Origin: Acidobacteriota bacterium
Lineage (GTDB): Bacteria; Acidobacteriota; Terriglobia; Terriglobales; Acidobacteriaceae
Length of the DNA: 64,000 bases
Direction of reading: 5' to 3'
Assembly (NCBI GenBank): GCA_013289765.1
Contig: JABCZI010000004.1
Span: 1 to 64,000 of the forward strand
In this document: positions 8,986 to 19,062 of the stretch, one piece after another
Position numbering within the stretch: the stretch's first letter is position 1
How the letters are laid out: each line of letters begins with the position of its first letter
Position numbers and translations under genes: made by a program
Notes under the pieces: generated by a model
What the model was told of the DNA's origin: nothing
The model's database searches: none
Seen by the model: the letters and a program-made list of their open reading frames with translations, nothing else

Positions 8986-10746
8986 CTATTCCACAGCGAA
9001 AGTCGCTGAAGGATCAATGCTCTGCTTGGAGATGTTGTCGTTCACTTTTATGTTGATCTTGTACACGCCAGGCGGCAGATTGGCTGAAGCAATCGATTTC
9101 TGCAGCGTCACCTGTTCGCCTACGTTACCCATCTGGTCGGTGGATTCCGTCTTCTGCACCACCGGTTTGTTGGTTGCGATGTTGACGATGTCGAATTCGA
9201 ACGTGGCCGAAGGCTTGTGCGTCTTATCGTCCACGCTCAAATTATAGACTTGCATCCAGAAATTTACTTTCTGATCCTTGCTGCGCTTGAACAGAGCGGG
9301 CTTGCCGTCAGCCGGAGCCACGCGTGGCCGAACCTTGGTTAGGCCGATCACAAAATTCCCGGTGCTCACGTCCTTGGTCGGTACGGCCTCCATTTGGTCG
9401 GCCACAATTAGCGAAGAAGTCGAGAGCTTATCGTCGGAGTACTCCGGCACCACAATGCCCCGGCTCCACAGACCTTTGCGATCCCCGTTCACGTCCTTAA
9501 CCGCGATCTCTACTTTGTAACGTCCGGGACGAAGCGGCAGTGCCTTCCAGTACACCGACGAATTCTCCGCGGTGCGCGGCAATAACTCCGCCGGCACATC
9601 GATCTGCGCAGTGTCTTCGAAAGTCTGCACAATCTTACCGGTCAGGGTGGTGACTCGGCCGAAGATATTGACGGTGCCGCGTTGCACCCCGTCTTTGTTC
9701 GAGAATGTAATGTCGCGGTACTTCATCTGAATCGTGATTGGGACCAACACGGTGTCGCCGGTCACCTTCACGAAATCTGAGCGCACATCGAAGGGCATCA
9801 GATTGGTAATCAGTTTGGTGTTAACGATTTCTTCCAGATCCTTGAATTTGACCGGCGGAGGCGCTTGCAACTTGGCGAATTGCTCTAAGCGGTCGAACTG
9901 CTTGGTTTGCAGACTACTGCTGTCAGGGCCGGCGCCCAGTCTTTCCAAACCACCGCCCGTGAAGCGGCTCGCCTTGCTCGACATGCCCATCTGCTCATAG
10001 AGCGTTAAACCGGCGTTCGGAGTTTCGAGCAACGCATCCTTCTCCGACCGGTCCATCGTCATGTGGTAATCGCCGCACATGCAGGTATCGACGAACTCAA
10101 TGATCACTTCCTGACCGACGCCCTCAAGGTAGCGATAGCGCCAATCTTCGAAGGGAAAGGTCGAGGTCTCGCCGCCGCCTTCTTCCATGGGCCGCTCATA
10201 GGTACCTCCGGAGGGATGAGATTCATTTTCGTCGGGAGGACCATACATGATGTAAATCCGGCCACGGTCGCTCTTCCACCCGGGAATGCCGGCGGCATAA
10301 TGCTCGTTGGCGTAAGCGATGCGCCGGTAGTGTTCTTCCTTATATTCGTTCTCTTCGGTATCGGGGGTAGGGTCGCGGCGCTGCCAGAAAGCTTCGATAA
10401 AGTTATCGCGCTCTTCGTCGTTCGAAAGTTGCTTAAATGCCGCTCGTTCTTCGTCGGTAATGATCCAAACGACGTCTTCGTTCAACCACTTCTTGTAAGT
10501 CTTGCTGAGCTCGATCTTTAAAGACTTTTTCTGTTGTTTTTTCTGCTTCTCGTTGGGCGAGCGCTTGAGGGGATCGATCTCATCCGTCGGTTGCGCTTGC
10601 GAGCCGGTTACGGCGCTGGATTTAGAATTATCCGCAGCAGCAGCCGGCTTGTCGCTTTGAGCTGTGGCTCTACCGGCCAAGCCTGCGGCGACCGTCAACA
10701 ACGCAAATAATAACGATAAAAAGTACCGTGATCCGGCGCGGAACAT
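8986..10746 (-). CDS. GWxTD-domain exported protein
   Basis: A 586-residue protein with a signal peptide (residues 1-29, ending ATAQ). After a Lys-rich linker comes the GWxTD domain: KTYKKWLNEDVVWIITDEE, then FIEAFWQRRDPTPDT and GRIYIMYGPPDE, the family's characteristic motifs. The C-terminal part (from about residue 330) is beta-rich and ends in an immunoglobulin-like region (LPPGVYKINIKVND). GWxTD proteins occur in Acidobacteriota, Bacteroidota and relatives. Their biochemical role is unknown; several sit beside outer-membrane receptor genes, as here. It leads a two-gene transcription unit with the carboxypeptidase-regulatory protein. Confidence 0.9.
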   Translation of the reverse strand: MFRAGSRYFLSLLFALLTVAAGLAGRATAQSDKPAAAADNSKSSAVTGSQAQPTDEIDPLKRSPNEKQKKQQKKSLKIELSKTYKKWLNEDVVWIITDEERAAFKQLSNDEERDNFIEAFWQRRDPTPDTEENEYKEEHYRRIAYANEHYAAGIPGWKSDRGRIYIMYGPPDENESHPSGGTYERPMEEGGGETSTFPFEDWRYRYLEGVGQEVIIEFVDTCMCGDYHMTMDRSEKDALLETPNAGLTLYEQMGMSSKASRFTGGGLERLGAGPDSSSLQTKQFDRLEQFAKLQAPPPVKFKDLEEIVNTKLITNLMPFDVRSDFVKVTGDTVLVPITIQMKYRDITFSNKDGVQRGTVNIFGRVTTLTGKIVQTFEDTAQIDVPAELLPRTAENSSVYWKALPLRPGRYKVEIAVKDVNGDRKGLWSRGIVVPEYSDDKLSTSSLIVADQMEAVPTKDVSTGNFVIGLTKVRPRVAPADGKPALFKRSKDQKVNFWMQVYNLSVDDKTHKPSATFEFDIVNIATNKPVVQKTESTDQMGNVGEQVTLQKSIASANLPPGVYKINIKVNDNISKQSIDPSATFAVE

Positions 10747-11196
10747 GAGAGGGACTCCTACAACAAAAAACTCTGGTTATCTATTCTAGGCTCTCGGTTC
10801 GGCGAAAGCAAGGTTAAGTCACGTCGAGAGAACAGGATCAGGGCTGAGAACACCCCCGTTAGGTTTCGACGCGGCGAGGCTCTGCCGGAGTTGCCCAGTC
10901 TCCTGGACGAATTCTTTAAAATCTAACTGTAGACCAAGCTATAATTTGACCTGCTGAAACCTTAGTTTCACCGGGTAGCGCTACTCCCATTATTCCCAAG
11001 GCCCCGGCACCCCATCACAGTCTGGAACTTTCCGATCGGCAGGATCGTATCCAGAGTATGTCTTCCTCGGTGCGGGGAATGGCGGTGGTACCCTAAAGGG
11101 AATCTCGATAGTAAACGTCCACGTCTTGGGGCGTTAGCCCCGATCAGGCGCGACACGGGGATGCGACGGAAACAATAATACGGAACCTAATCATCA
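10747..11196. other. divergent intergenic region (450 bp)
   Basis: This stretch separates the minus-strand GWxTD gene from the plus-strand efflux adaptor gene and must hold both promoters. A TATAAT hexamer on the plus strand at 10940-10945 is the best -10 candidate for the adaptor but lacks a convincing -35. No coding sequence, long repeat or RNA structure was recognised. Confidence 0.5.
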
Positions 11197-12582
11197 ATGA
11201 AACCTTGGAAGAAAATCGCAATGGCGCTGGGTGTGATCGCCCTATTGGCGATCATCGTCGGCGTGACGGTCCACCAAAGCGGCAAGGGCGTAATCACCGT
11301 GCAGAGTGGCAAGGTCCAGCGTCTGGACTTGTCGGCGGTAGTAAGCGCCTCAGGGGAAATCAAACCTAAGACCTATGTCAACATCGGCGCTAACGCTTAT
11401 GGCAAGATCACCCACCTATACGTTAAGGAAGGCGACCACGTAAAGAAGGGTCAATTGCTGGCGCAACTGGAGAACGTACAGTCCACGGCCGACGTGAGCG
11501 CCAATCAGGCTTCCGTCCAGGCGGCAGAAACGGATGCCATCGCCGCCGACGCGGCGCTCAACACGTCCAATGCTGATTTGCAGCGGGCCCAAGCCGACTA
11601 CGCGCGTAACAAACTGGATTGGGAGCGCGCCCAAAACCTGTACAAGGACGGATTAATCTCGAAATCGGATTTCGACAGTCGGCAGAATGCGTGGGCCACA
11701 GCGGATTCCGGACTGGTGCAAGCCAAGGCTCGGGTCGCCCAGGCGAAGGCTCAGAACGACTCCGCGAACCGCCACGTTGCCCAGGCGCGGGCCACTCTTA
11801 CGCGCGTCGCCGACGTGTTGCAGAAGACTACTTACGCCGCTCCCTACGATGGCGTAGTCACGAACTTGCCGGTGCGGGAGGGTGAGTCAGTCGTTATCGG
11901 CATTCAAAATGCCCTCGGCAGCACTCTGCTCACGCTCGCCGACATGTCAGTGATTACTGCCGAAGTAAAGGTGGATGAGACCGACATTGTGAATGTGCAC
12001 CTGGGTCAACCGGCGGAAGTCACCATCGACGCCATTCCACGAAAGATCTTTCACGGTACGGTTTCTGAAATTGGAGACAACGCGATCGTGCGCTCGACCG
12101 GCGTAGCCACCTCACAGCAGAATACTGCCAGCGAAGAAGCAAAGGACTTCAAAGTAGTGGTGACGGTGACCGATCCTCCGCAGGATTTGCGCCCCGGCCT
12201 CTCGACTACAGCCAAAATCACGACGGCCTCCCGGAACAGCGTGCTCGCCATTCCAATTCAGGCGCTCTCGGTTCGCACCAAAGCACAACTGGAGCAGGAA
12301 AAAACATCTCCTGGCTCCGTGCATGCCGCGGCGCCACCGAAAGAATCTGCATCGAAAGATAGAAATCAGGATATGCAGGGCGTCTTCGTCATTCGCAATA
12401 AGAAAGCGGATTTCGTCCCCGTGACCACCGGCATCGCCGGTACCAGCGACCTCGAAGTAATTAATGGCTTGAGCGAAGGGGACGAGGTGATCACGGGCAG
12501 TTACAAAGTTTTGCGCACGCTTCGTTCTGGGACCAGCGTCAAAGTCGATAACTCTTCCCCGAAGAAGGAAGACGAGTCATAA
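11197..12582 (+). CDS. efflux RND/MacA-like periplasmic adaptor subunit
   Basis: A 461-residue membrane-fusion protein. Residues 7-24 are a single N-terminal membrane anchor ([16 protein letters not shown]). A lipoyl half-motif ([23 protein letters not shown]) follows, then a long Ala/Gln-rich coiled-coil hairpin (about residues 105-210), the second lipoyl half ([20 protein letters not shown]), a beta-barrel ([19 protein letters not shown]) and a membrane-proximal domain ([20 protein letters not shown]). Such adaptors link an inner-membrane transporter to an outer-membrane channel. The next gene is a MacB/LolD-type ATPase, so this is the MacA-like arm of an ABC exporter; its substrate is unknown. 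Confidence 0.93.
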   Translation: MKPWKKIAMALGVIALLAIIVGVTVHQSGKGVITVQSGKVQRLDLSAVVSASGEIKPKTYVNIGANAYGKITHLYVKEGDHVKKGQLLAQLENVQSTADVSANQASVQAAETDAIAADAALNTSNADLQRAQADYARNKLDWERAQNLYKDGLISKSDFDSRQNAWATADSGLVQAKARVAQAKAQNDSANRHVAQARATLTRVADVLQKTTYAAPYDGVVTNLPVREGESVVIGIQNALGSTLLTLADMSVITAEVKVDETDIVNVHLGQPAEVTIDAIPRKIFHGTVSEIGDNAIVRSTGVATSQQNTASEEAKDFKVVVTVTDPPQDLRPGLSTTAKITTASRNSVLAIPIQALSVRTKAQLEQEKTSPGSVHAAAPPKESASKDRNQDMQGVFVIRNKKADFVPVTTGIAGTSDLEVINGLSEGDEVITGSYKVLRTLRSGTSVKVDNSSPKKEDES

Positions 12583-12709
12583 CCTTCGCCAGCTTCGTGC
12601 GTCCAACGGGGAAGCCGGCAGGGTTTGGGAAGAGTTCGAAAGAAAAACCAAGATCTCGGAGTCGAATTCAACCTCGGAGAACCTAGTGGCACCGGAGCAG
12701 GAGAAAAAT

Positions 12710-13453
12710 ATGGCAACCGCAGAAGTCATCAGCATGCACCCCAAAGCCGTTTCCGCGCCGCCTCAGTCCTGCATGATTGCGGCGGAGGATCTGTGGAAGA
12801 CCTATGACATGGGCTCCGAGCAGCAGGTGCACGCCTTGCGCGGCGTGAACCTCCGCATTGAGCGCGGAGAATACGTTGCCATCATGGGGCCTTCGGGTTC
12901 CGGCAAGTCAACCCTGATGAACCTGATCGGCTGCCTCGATACTCCAACCAAGGGTGAATATTGGCTGAATAGCCAGTTGGTCAGCGAACTCGACGACGAC
13001 GAACTGGCGCGCATTCGCAACAAAGAAATCGGCTTCGTATTCCAAACCTTCAACCTGCTGGCTCGCGCCACCGCTCTCCACAATGTGGAGCTGCCCTTGA
13101 TCTATGCCGGAGTTCCGACTGCGGAGCGCATTGAACGTGCCAAGGCCTCCCTCACCGCTGTAGGAATGGAACAGCGCATGACGCACAAACCGAATGAACT
13201 TTCCGGCGGCCAGCGGCAGCGCGTTGCCGTCGCCCGGGCACTGGTGAACCGGCCTTCCATCATCCTCGCAGATGAACCTACGGGTAACCTCGATTCCCAG
13301 ACCGGAAATGAAATCATGGCGCTGTTCGACCGGCTGCACGGTGAAGGCAATACCATCGTGCTGGTCACTCACGAACACGACATCGCCGAATACGCTCATC
13401 GTGTGGTGAACATCAAGGACGGGGTGGTCGAACGCGACGAGCGCAAGAAATAA
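12710..13453 (+). CDS. ABC transporter ATP-binding protein, MacB/LolD type
   Basis: A 247-residue ATPase subunit. I prefer the ATG at 12710 ([12 protein letters not shown]), which has GGAG 9 bases upstream, over an ATG 24 bases earlier. The Walker A (GPSGSGKST), Q-loop (FVFQTFNLL), ABC signature ([15 protein letters not shown]), Walker B ([13 protein letters not shown]) and H-loop (VTHEHD) are all intact. The sequence falls in the MacB/LolD/FtsE-like group, which partners with FtsX-like permeases. It follows the adaptor gene by 127 bases. No permease gene follows: a terminator comes next, then a gene on the other strand. The membrane subunit must therefore be encoded elsewhere. Confidence 0.93.
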   Translation: MATAEVISMHPKAVSAPPQSCMIAAEDLWKTYDMGSEQQVHALRGVNLRIERGEYVAIMGPSGSGKSTLMNLIGCLDTPTKGEYWLNSQLVSELDDDELARIRNKEIGFVFQTFNLLARATALHNVELPLIYAGVPTAERIERAKASLTAVGMEQRMTHKPNELSGGQRQRVAVARALVNRPSIILADEPTGNLDSQTGNEIMALFDRLHGEGNTIVLVTHEHDIAEYAHRVVNIKDGVVERDERKK

Positions 13454-13481
13454 CTTTTGGTCTCAAAGCAGTCAGGATTAG

Positions 13482-13513
13482 AGCGCCTAGCCTAAAACGG
13501 CTGGGCGCTTTTT
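13482..13513 (+). terminator. rho-independent terminator after the ABC ATPase gene
   Basis: An 11-bp stem (AGCGCCTAGCC with GGCTGGGCGCT, one G-U pair) closes a six-base loop (TAAAAC) and runs into TTTTT. It starts 29 bases after the ATPase stop codon and ends the adaptor-ATPase operon. Confidence 0.9.
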
Positions 13514-13528
13514 CACTTGCGCCAAATA

Positions 13529-15844
13529 TCACCAGGCGGCTGCTGATTTTGCGGCATCTTTCATTTCAACCTCTTCCACGGCTTTTGCAGACGCGACGGC
13601 CACCCGGTCGCGTCCCGCGCGCTTCGCCTCATACAAGGCAGCATCGGCCGCTGCCATCAATTCTTTGGGCGACACACCGTGCTGAGGGAATGAAGCCACG
13701 CCGATGGAAATCGTGATCATCCCCAGCGACCTGCCCTGATACATAACCGTCAACTCTCTCATCTTGGATCGCAATCGTTCAGCTCGCGCCTCCGAACTCT
13801 TCATGTCGGCCGTGGGCAGGATCACCACAAATTCTTCTCCTCCGAACCGGCATACGAAGTCCTCCGCCCGAATCCCGTTCGCCAGAAACTGTCCGGTTTC
13901 ACGTAACACTGCATCCCCTGCATCGTGGCCATAGGTATCGTTGAAGGTCTTGAAATGGTCCAGATCGATCATGAGAATTCCAAGAGACTGTGCCGCGCGC
14001 GCCGCGCGACGGACTTCGCGCTCCAATACCTCTTCCAGATAGCGCCGGTTGTAGAGGCCCGTCAGTGCATCCCGCACCGATTGCGTTCGCAGCGCTTCCC
14101 GGAGTTTTATGTTTGCAACGGACAAGCCCACTTGTCCGGCGAACGTGGTCTTGAGCGAAAGATCGGAGGACTCTAGATGGGGTGCGCCCTCCGTCGCCTG
14201 CAGATGCAGGATGCCCAGTGTTTCGCCCTGCGCAAGAATCGGGATGCACAAGTATGTGTTTTTCACTCCTGCCGCATGCGCACACGGCGCCGTGGAATCG
14301 CCCGCCACCACCAGATGCGGATGCCCGGTGCGCAAAGCCCAGCAGGATGACGGTTCGAAAACTGCTGAGGGAAGTTGGCAGTCACTCCACGAGCCAATCA
14401 CTTCCGCCACGCTTCGCGAAGCATCCAGCAACGCGATCGCTCCGGGAGCGGCTGGAAATATTTTCGGCGCGTAGCCCAACGCGGCCGCAAACACTTCATC
14501 GCGACTCATGCAGCTCTGTAGAAGCTCGCCCATTTTTGACAGCATGGTCGCGCGTTGCGTCCGGTCCCGAAGGTGCTCCATCATTCTTTCGTTCTGCTGA
14601 TCGAGCTCGGTGCGGGCAAAATCCTTTTCTATCATTTCTTCCTGCAGGCGCGTGTTGAGATCCGCCAACTGCGTCGTCCGCTCCAAAATCTGCTCTTCCA
14701 GAATCTGTTGGCTCTGTTTCTGATTCTCGATGTCGGTACACGTTCCGAACCATTTGACGATCTCTCCCTCGGCGTCTCGGACAGGATTGGCCCGCCCGAG
14801 GAACCATCGATAAGTCCCGTCTTTTGCCCGCAGGCGATATTCCACGTCGTAAGGTTCGCCAGTGCGCAACGCGTTTTGCCATTTTAAGAAACAGTCCTCC
14901 ACATCGTCCGGATGGACCATGTCCTTCCATCCTGTACCCCGCATCTGGTCGAGTGTCAGGCCGCTATAGTCAAAACACTTTCGGTTGAAGAAATCGTCTT
15001 CTCCATTAGGGTCCGCGGTCCAAATGATCTCCGGCACCGCTTCCGCCATGGTCTGAAAGTAAAGCTCGCGTTCCAGAGCCAGGTCGAGGTCACTCTTATG
15101 CAGGGCCATGTATCGCTCAAGAAAAGACGAGGCAATCGCGCCTGCAAGCACCAGGAAAGTGCTTGTGCTGATGGCCACAACGCCGAGAGTAGAGATGCCG
15201 ACTGCGTGGGTCAGATCAGGAACGGCGGCGGAAGAATGGAAGGCCGCAGCCCACATCGCGGTATAGTGCATCAATGGAATCGCACTACCCATCACCAGCG
15301 CGCTCAGGATCTTCCGGCGGGTGATTCCCTGCTCGTCCTTCAGGCGGAATGCCAGCAACAAAGCCACGAGGGAAATGACAATGGCCAGCACGATCGACAG
15401 GACAACAATTCGGAAATCATAAACCGTTGTCGCCGAACAACGCATGGCGCCCATGCCGATGTAGTGCATGGCCGCGATCCCGCTCCCCATGACCACGCTG
15501 CCGGTAATCTTATGCACCACGGTCATTTGCGGCCGGCTCGCCATACGCAGGGCAACACCGGAAGCCGCAATCGCGGCCACTAGCGAAAGCATCACAGTCG
15601 GAAGATGGTAATAAACCGGCATCGGCATCGTCAGCGCGAGCATGCCGACGTAGTGCATCGCCCAGATTCCCAGACCCATTGCCGTTGCGCCGGCAGTCAG
15701 CCAGATCGCTCGTACCCGTTTCTGCGAAGAGCTTACCCGCCCCGTAAGATCTAATGCGGCATAAGAGGCGGAGATTGCCAGCACGACGGAAAGGGCCACC
15801 AGTCCGTAGTCGTAGGTGCCGCGCAGCATTGTCGCCGGGTTCAT
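13529..15844 (-). CDS. MHYT-PAS-GAF-GGDEF diguanylate cyclase
   Basis: A 771-residue membrane sensor. The first 240 residues form a seven-helix MHYT sensor with the repeated motifs AMHYVGM, AMHYIGM and LMHYTAM, a module proposed to sense O2, CO or NO through copper. A PAS/PAC domain follows (about 265-385; EAVPEIIWTADPNGED to WFGTCTDIE), then a short coiled coil, a GAF domain (about 430-580) and a C-terminal GGDEF domain (about 595-755). The active-site loop reads GGEEF and the DxLTxLxNRR start is intact, so cyclic-di-GMP synthesis is expected. It ends 16 bases from the terminator of the convergent ABC operon. Two PilZ proteins in the window could be downstream receivers. Confidence 0.94.
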   Translation of the reverse strand: MNPATMLRGTYDYGLVALSVVLAISASYAALDLTGRVSSSQKRVRAIWLTAGATAMGLGIWAMHYVGMLALTMPMPVYYHLPTVMLSLVAAIAASGVALRMASRPQMTVVHKITGSVVMGSGIAAMHYIGMGAMRCSATTVYDFRIVVLSIVLAIVISLVALLLAFRLKDEQGITRRKILSALVMGSAIPLMHYTAMWAAAFHSSAAVPDLTHAVGISTLGVVAISTSTFLVLAGAIASSFLERYMALHKSDLDLALERELYFQTMAEAVPEIIWTADPNGEDDFFNRKCFDYSGLTLDQMRGTGWKDMVHPDDVEDCFLKWQNALRTGEPYDVEYRLRAKDGTYRWFLGRANPVRDAEGEIVKWFGTCTDIENQKQSQQILEEQILERTTQLADLNTRLQEEMIEKDFARTELDQQNERMMEHLRDRTQRATMLSKMGELLQSCMSRDEVFAAALGYAPKIFPAAPGAIALLDASRSVAEVIGSWSDCQLPSAVFEPSSCWALRTGHPHLVVAGDSTAPCAHAAGVKNTYLCIPILAQGETLGILHLQATEGAPHLESSDLSLKTTFAGQVGLSVANIKLREALRTQSVRDALTGLYNRRYLEEVLEREVRRAARAAQSLGILMIDLDHFKTFNDTYGHDAGDAVLRETGQFLANGIRAEDFVCRFGGEEFVVILPTADMKSSEARAERLRSKMRELTVMYQGRSLGMITISIGVASFPQHGVSPKELMAAADAALYEAKRAGRDRVAVASAKAVEEVEMKDAAKSAAAW

Positions 15845-16055
15845 AGTGAGCTTGTGCGCTCCAACTGCACTAGAGGGAATCGCTAGCTTACCTATCGGCG
15901 GGATTCAGAATTCGCGTGTTAAAAAAAGAAAAGAAAACTGAAGATGCCGAAGATCATTGGAATAACGCTCGGAATAACGCTGGGAATATCCGCGTATTCC
16001 AGCAAGAGGATGGCTGGTGAGGTGAGAACGCTCTTCGAAATGGCGCGTCTTGAGA

Positions 16056-17297
16056 CTATTGAGTCGCGCCTACCGGTCTTGCCACGCCGGTATCTGCCGA
16101 CTTGCCGCCGGCAATGAAAAAGTTGTGATCGTAAAGGTTGCGATACATCAGGCCGGCAATCTCAGCCGCTTTCGGGCCGAACGTGGGTCTGCCGCCCTCC
16201 AGAAAAATAACTACCACTACGCGTCCACGGTTAGTGTTTGCGTAAGACGCGAACCACCCGAAACGCGTGCCAGCATGCGAGCAGGTGCCAGTCTTGCCGA
16301 GAATTTCTTCTTCACTGAAGTTGAGCCCCAGCCGTCGCGCTGTGCCGTACTGTACCGCGCCCGCCATGCCCACCGAGATTTCCGGGATCAGCGGAGCGAT
16401 GTTGAGCTGCCGCTTAATCCGTGGTTGGAAGTTCGCGACTTCCTCCGGCGTCGTCGGATGCTGCAAGTAATAAAGTGTTCCGCCGTTGGCAATGGATGAA
16501 ACCATTGCGCCCAACTGCAACGGCGTCATCGAAATGCCTTCCCCGAAGGAGCACATCTTGCCCACACCGCCCAGACTCTGCGGAATCACTTCTTCCGGAT
16601 ACGTACCCGCCTGCTCGCCTGGAATATCGTAACCCGCCAACTCACCCAAACCGTATTGGTGCGCGTAATATGCGACCTTCTCGAACCCCAGCTTGCGGCC
16701 CAAGGCTTCGAAATATGCGTTGTTCGAGTGGGCCAGAGCCTGCGTGAGATTCATCCGGCTGCGGCCTCCGAGCGAAACTTCCGTCTCTTTCGAGACCAGT
16801 CCCTCGTTCAGAGCAGCCAGGGCAACGGAAAGTTTGATGGTCGAGCAAGGTTGCGCGCCGCTCGATAGCGCCAGCTTCTGATTGACCATGGCCAGCACGC
16901 GTCCGCTGGTCGGCTCAATTGCAACCACTGTGCCATTCATGTTGCCCAAGGCATCGATCGCGGCCTGACGAACCACCGGATCTTCGCCGTCGGTAATGTC
17001 GCCCGCAGAGATTCCTTCCGCAAACGAACTCGTGAAAAAACGCTCGTGATATCGGTGCCGGAGAGGACTCGCGGAAGCCCGCGTCAAACCTGTTCTGTGA
17101 ACTGTAGTCACGTGGCCGCGCGCCAGATGGCGCATGCGGCGCCGGGTCCGCTGCGTCTCGCTGACTTTTTTCGTGGATTTCGATTTGCCGCTATTCAGCG
17201 CGTGCGGGTCGACGTGCGCTGCCCAAACTCCGGGCACCCACAAAAGTCCTCCCACGATTACAACCAGACGAAGATAACGCGAGTCCCACTTCAACAT
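16056..17297 (-). CDS. penicillin-binding transpeptidase
   Basis: A 413-residue protein starting at the ATG of MLKWDSRYL, with GAAGGGA upstream. Residues 8-26 form a signal anchor, then a basic linker, then a transpeptidase domain with all three active-site motifs: STIK (SxxK, in PCSTIKLSVAL), SNN (SxN, in AHSNNAYFEAL) and KTG (in ILGKTGTC). It lacks a glycosyltransferase domain and is shorter than FtsI, so it is closer to PbpA/class-D-like transpeptidases. Cross-linking of peptidoglycan in the periplasm is the expected role. It lies 358 bases downstream of ftsZ on the same strand, at the end of the cell-wall cluster. Confidence 0.88.
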   Translation of the reverse strand: MLKWDSRYLRLVVIVGGLLWVPGVWAAHVDPHALNSGKSKSTKKVSETQRTRRRMRHLARGHVTTVHRTGLTRASASPLRHRYHERFFTSSFAEGISAGDITDGEDPVVRQAAIDALGNMNGTVVAIEPTSGRVLAMVNQKLALSSGAQPCSTIKLSVALAALNEGLVSKETEVSLGGRSRMNLTQALAHSNNAYFEALGRKLGFEKVAYYAHQYGLGELAGYDIPGEQAGTYPEEVIPQSLGGVGKMCSFGEGISMTPLQLGAMVSSIANGGTLYYLQHPTTPEEVANFQPRIKRQLNIAPLIPEISVGMAGAVQYGTARRLGLNFSEEEILGKTGTCSHAGTRFGWFASYANTNRGRVVVVIFLEGGRPTFGPKAAEIAGLMYRNLYDHNFFIAGGKSADTGVARPVGATQ

Positions 17298-17655
17298 CTT
17301 GAGTTCGTTCCCTTCAGCCAGATCCGACCACACTGGTTTGCTATAACTATTGATGCACGAAGCGTGCCAGCTTCGGCTGCAAAGCGGCAACTTCGACCAA
17401 CTCCGCGATACTACGGGACTTACACGTTCCCACGCAACTTAAAAGTTTCTATTCCTGGAAACGGTATTTTTAATCTAACCCGTTATGGAACAAGCATTTA
17501 AACGGGAATTACTTTGGGTCCAGGGCCCACAGTAACCCATTACCTAGTTACTGAAAAGATACGGTACTCTTCTGCAAAGGTTTTCATTCTTATCCTCACC
17601 CGCACATCTTCTTCCCCTGCATATACTCCCCTGCAGTGCCACTCGGCTTCGCCGC
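17298..17655. other. intergenic region between ftsZ and the transpeptidase gene (358 bp)
   Basis: The 3' flank of ftsZ and the presumed promoter region of the transpeptidase. I see no convincing terminator with a T-tract, no repeat of the families found elsewhere, and no coding sequence. Confidence 0.4.
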
Positions 17656-18942
17656 TTACATAACCTCGCCGCGCTTGCGCAGGAATGCCGGAACGTCCAA
17701 GTCTTCCTGCTCGAAGTTTGCCACCATCGCGTTACGCATCGCATCGAGCGAAATCACTTCCGCCGTGGGATGACCCACCGCGACTGGCATCGATTCCGCC
17801 ATTCCCGGCTCTTCCACCATCAAGTCCGGCGGAGGAAATGACGACACTGCCGGTTGAGACCGCCCCACGGGATCGGGAAAATCCATCGCGTCATCATGGG
17901 ATGCAGCGAACGAGCTTCGCACTTCCGCCCCGCGAATCTGCCGGGCCCGGCTGGCTTCTCCGAAACCCGTGGCAATCACTGTGATCTTCACCGCATCCTT
18001 CATCTTCTCGTCCATCACGGCGCCGAAAATAATATTGGCATCCTCATGCGCCGCAGCCTGAATAATCGTGCACGCCTGCTGCACCTCCGCCAGCTTCAGC
18101 GAAGCCGAACCGGTGATGTTGATCAGGATGCCGCGCGCTCCATCGATCGCCCCAGCCTCCAGCAACGGAGAAGCAATCGCCCGTTGCGCCGCTTCCGCCG
18201 TGCGATTCTGCCCGCTCGCCGTGGCCGTGCCCATCACCGCGTAACCCATGCGCGCCATGATCGTCTTCACGTCGGCGAAGTCGCGATTAATGATGCCGGG
18301 AATCGTGATGATGTCGGAAATTCCCTGCACCCCCTGCCGCAGAATGTCGTCGGCGATGCGGAACGATTCGAAGAAGCCCGCATTCTCCGCCACCGCCAGC
18401 AACTTTTCATTAGGAATCACGATGGTCGTATCCACCGATTCCATCAATTCAGCAATTCCCTTCTCCGCCTGCATCATGCGCCGCTTACCCTCAAACGAAA
18501 ACGGCTTGGTCACGACGGCAACAGTAAGCGCTCCCATCTCGCTCGCGAGAGAAGCAATGATCGGCGCCGCGCCCGTGCCCGTGCCGCCGCCAAGACCCGT
18601 GGTTACGAAAACCATGTCGGCGCCCTCGAGAGCTTCGATAATCTTGTCCGAATCTTCCAGCGCTGCTTTGCGCCCGACTTCCGGATTCGCGCCCGCACCC
18701 AGTCCATTCGTCAACTTCACGCCCAATTGCAGCTTTACCGGAGCGCGCGACAGCCGCAGCGCCTGCAAATCCGTATTCGCAACGATGAACTCGATGCCCT
18801 CCACACCCGCGTCGATCATGCGGTTCACTGCGTTGCCGCCGCCGCCGCCCACGCCGATCACCTTAATCTTGGCATCGTTAAGAGGTTCTTCGTTAAAGCT
18901 GATGCGAATCTTCGAATCGTTTTTCGCTGCATCGTTTTTCAT
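17656..18942 (-). CDS. ftsZ: cell division protein FtsZ
   Basis: The 428-residue tubulin-like GTPase that forms the division ring. The nucleotide-binding loop [13 protein letters not shown] lies near residue 30, the tubulin signature [12 protein letters not shown] near 115, and the synergy loop region in [11 protein letters not shown]. After a variable linker the protein ends in [13 protein letters not shown], the conserved C-terminal peptide that binds FtsA. I choose the ATG at 18942 because AAGGTGG is 6 bases upstream; a GTG nine bases earlier is also in frame. It is the last gene of the ftsQ-ftsA-ftsZ group, 120 bases after ftsA. Confidence 0.98.
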   Translation of the reverse strand: MKNDAAKNDSKIRISFNEEPLNDAKIKVIGVGGGGGNAVNRMIDAGVEGIEFIVANTDLQALRLSRAPVKLQLGVKLTNGLGAGANPEVGRKAALEDSDKIIEALEGADMVFVTTGLGGGTGTGAAPIIASLASEMGALTVAVVTKPFSFEGKRRMMQAEKGIAELMESVDTTIVIPNEKLLAVAENAGFFESFRIADDILRQGVQGISDIITIPGIINRDFADVKTIMARMGYAVMGTATASGQNRTAEAAQRAIASPLLEAGAIDGARGILINITGSASLKLAEVQQACTIIQAAAHEDANIIFGAVMDEKMKDAVKITVIATGFGEASRARQIRGAEVRSSFAASHDDAMDFPDPVGRSQPAVSSFPPPDLMVEEPGMAESMPVAVGHPTAEVISLDAMRNAMVANFEQEDLDVPAFLRKRGEVM

Positions 18943-19062
18943 TGTGTCCACCTTGATTTAAGTTTCTTCTTCCGTTCCGCGTTCAACAGTGGCCAGAGGT
19001 CAGGAGTCAGTAAATCGGGCTCGATTTTTCTGACCACTTACCACTGATCACCGACCACAGCT

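Noticed and set aside
15944..16117. 57-codon plus-strand ORF (MPKIIGITLGITLGISAYSS...) with a hydrophobic start
   Set aside because: Weak ribosome-binding site, an internal direct repeat (GGAATAACGCT) explains the hydrophobic start, and it overlaps the end of the transpeptidase gene in antisense. It may still be a real small membrane peptide.
17854..19047. Long plus-strand ORF (397 codons) opposite ftsZ
   Set aside because: Shadow of ftsZ, which has all tubulin motifs on the minus strand; the plus-strand product is Arg/His-rich noise.
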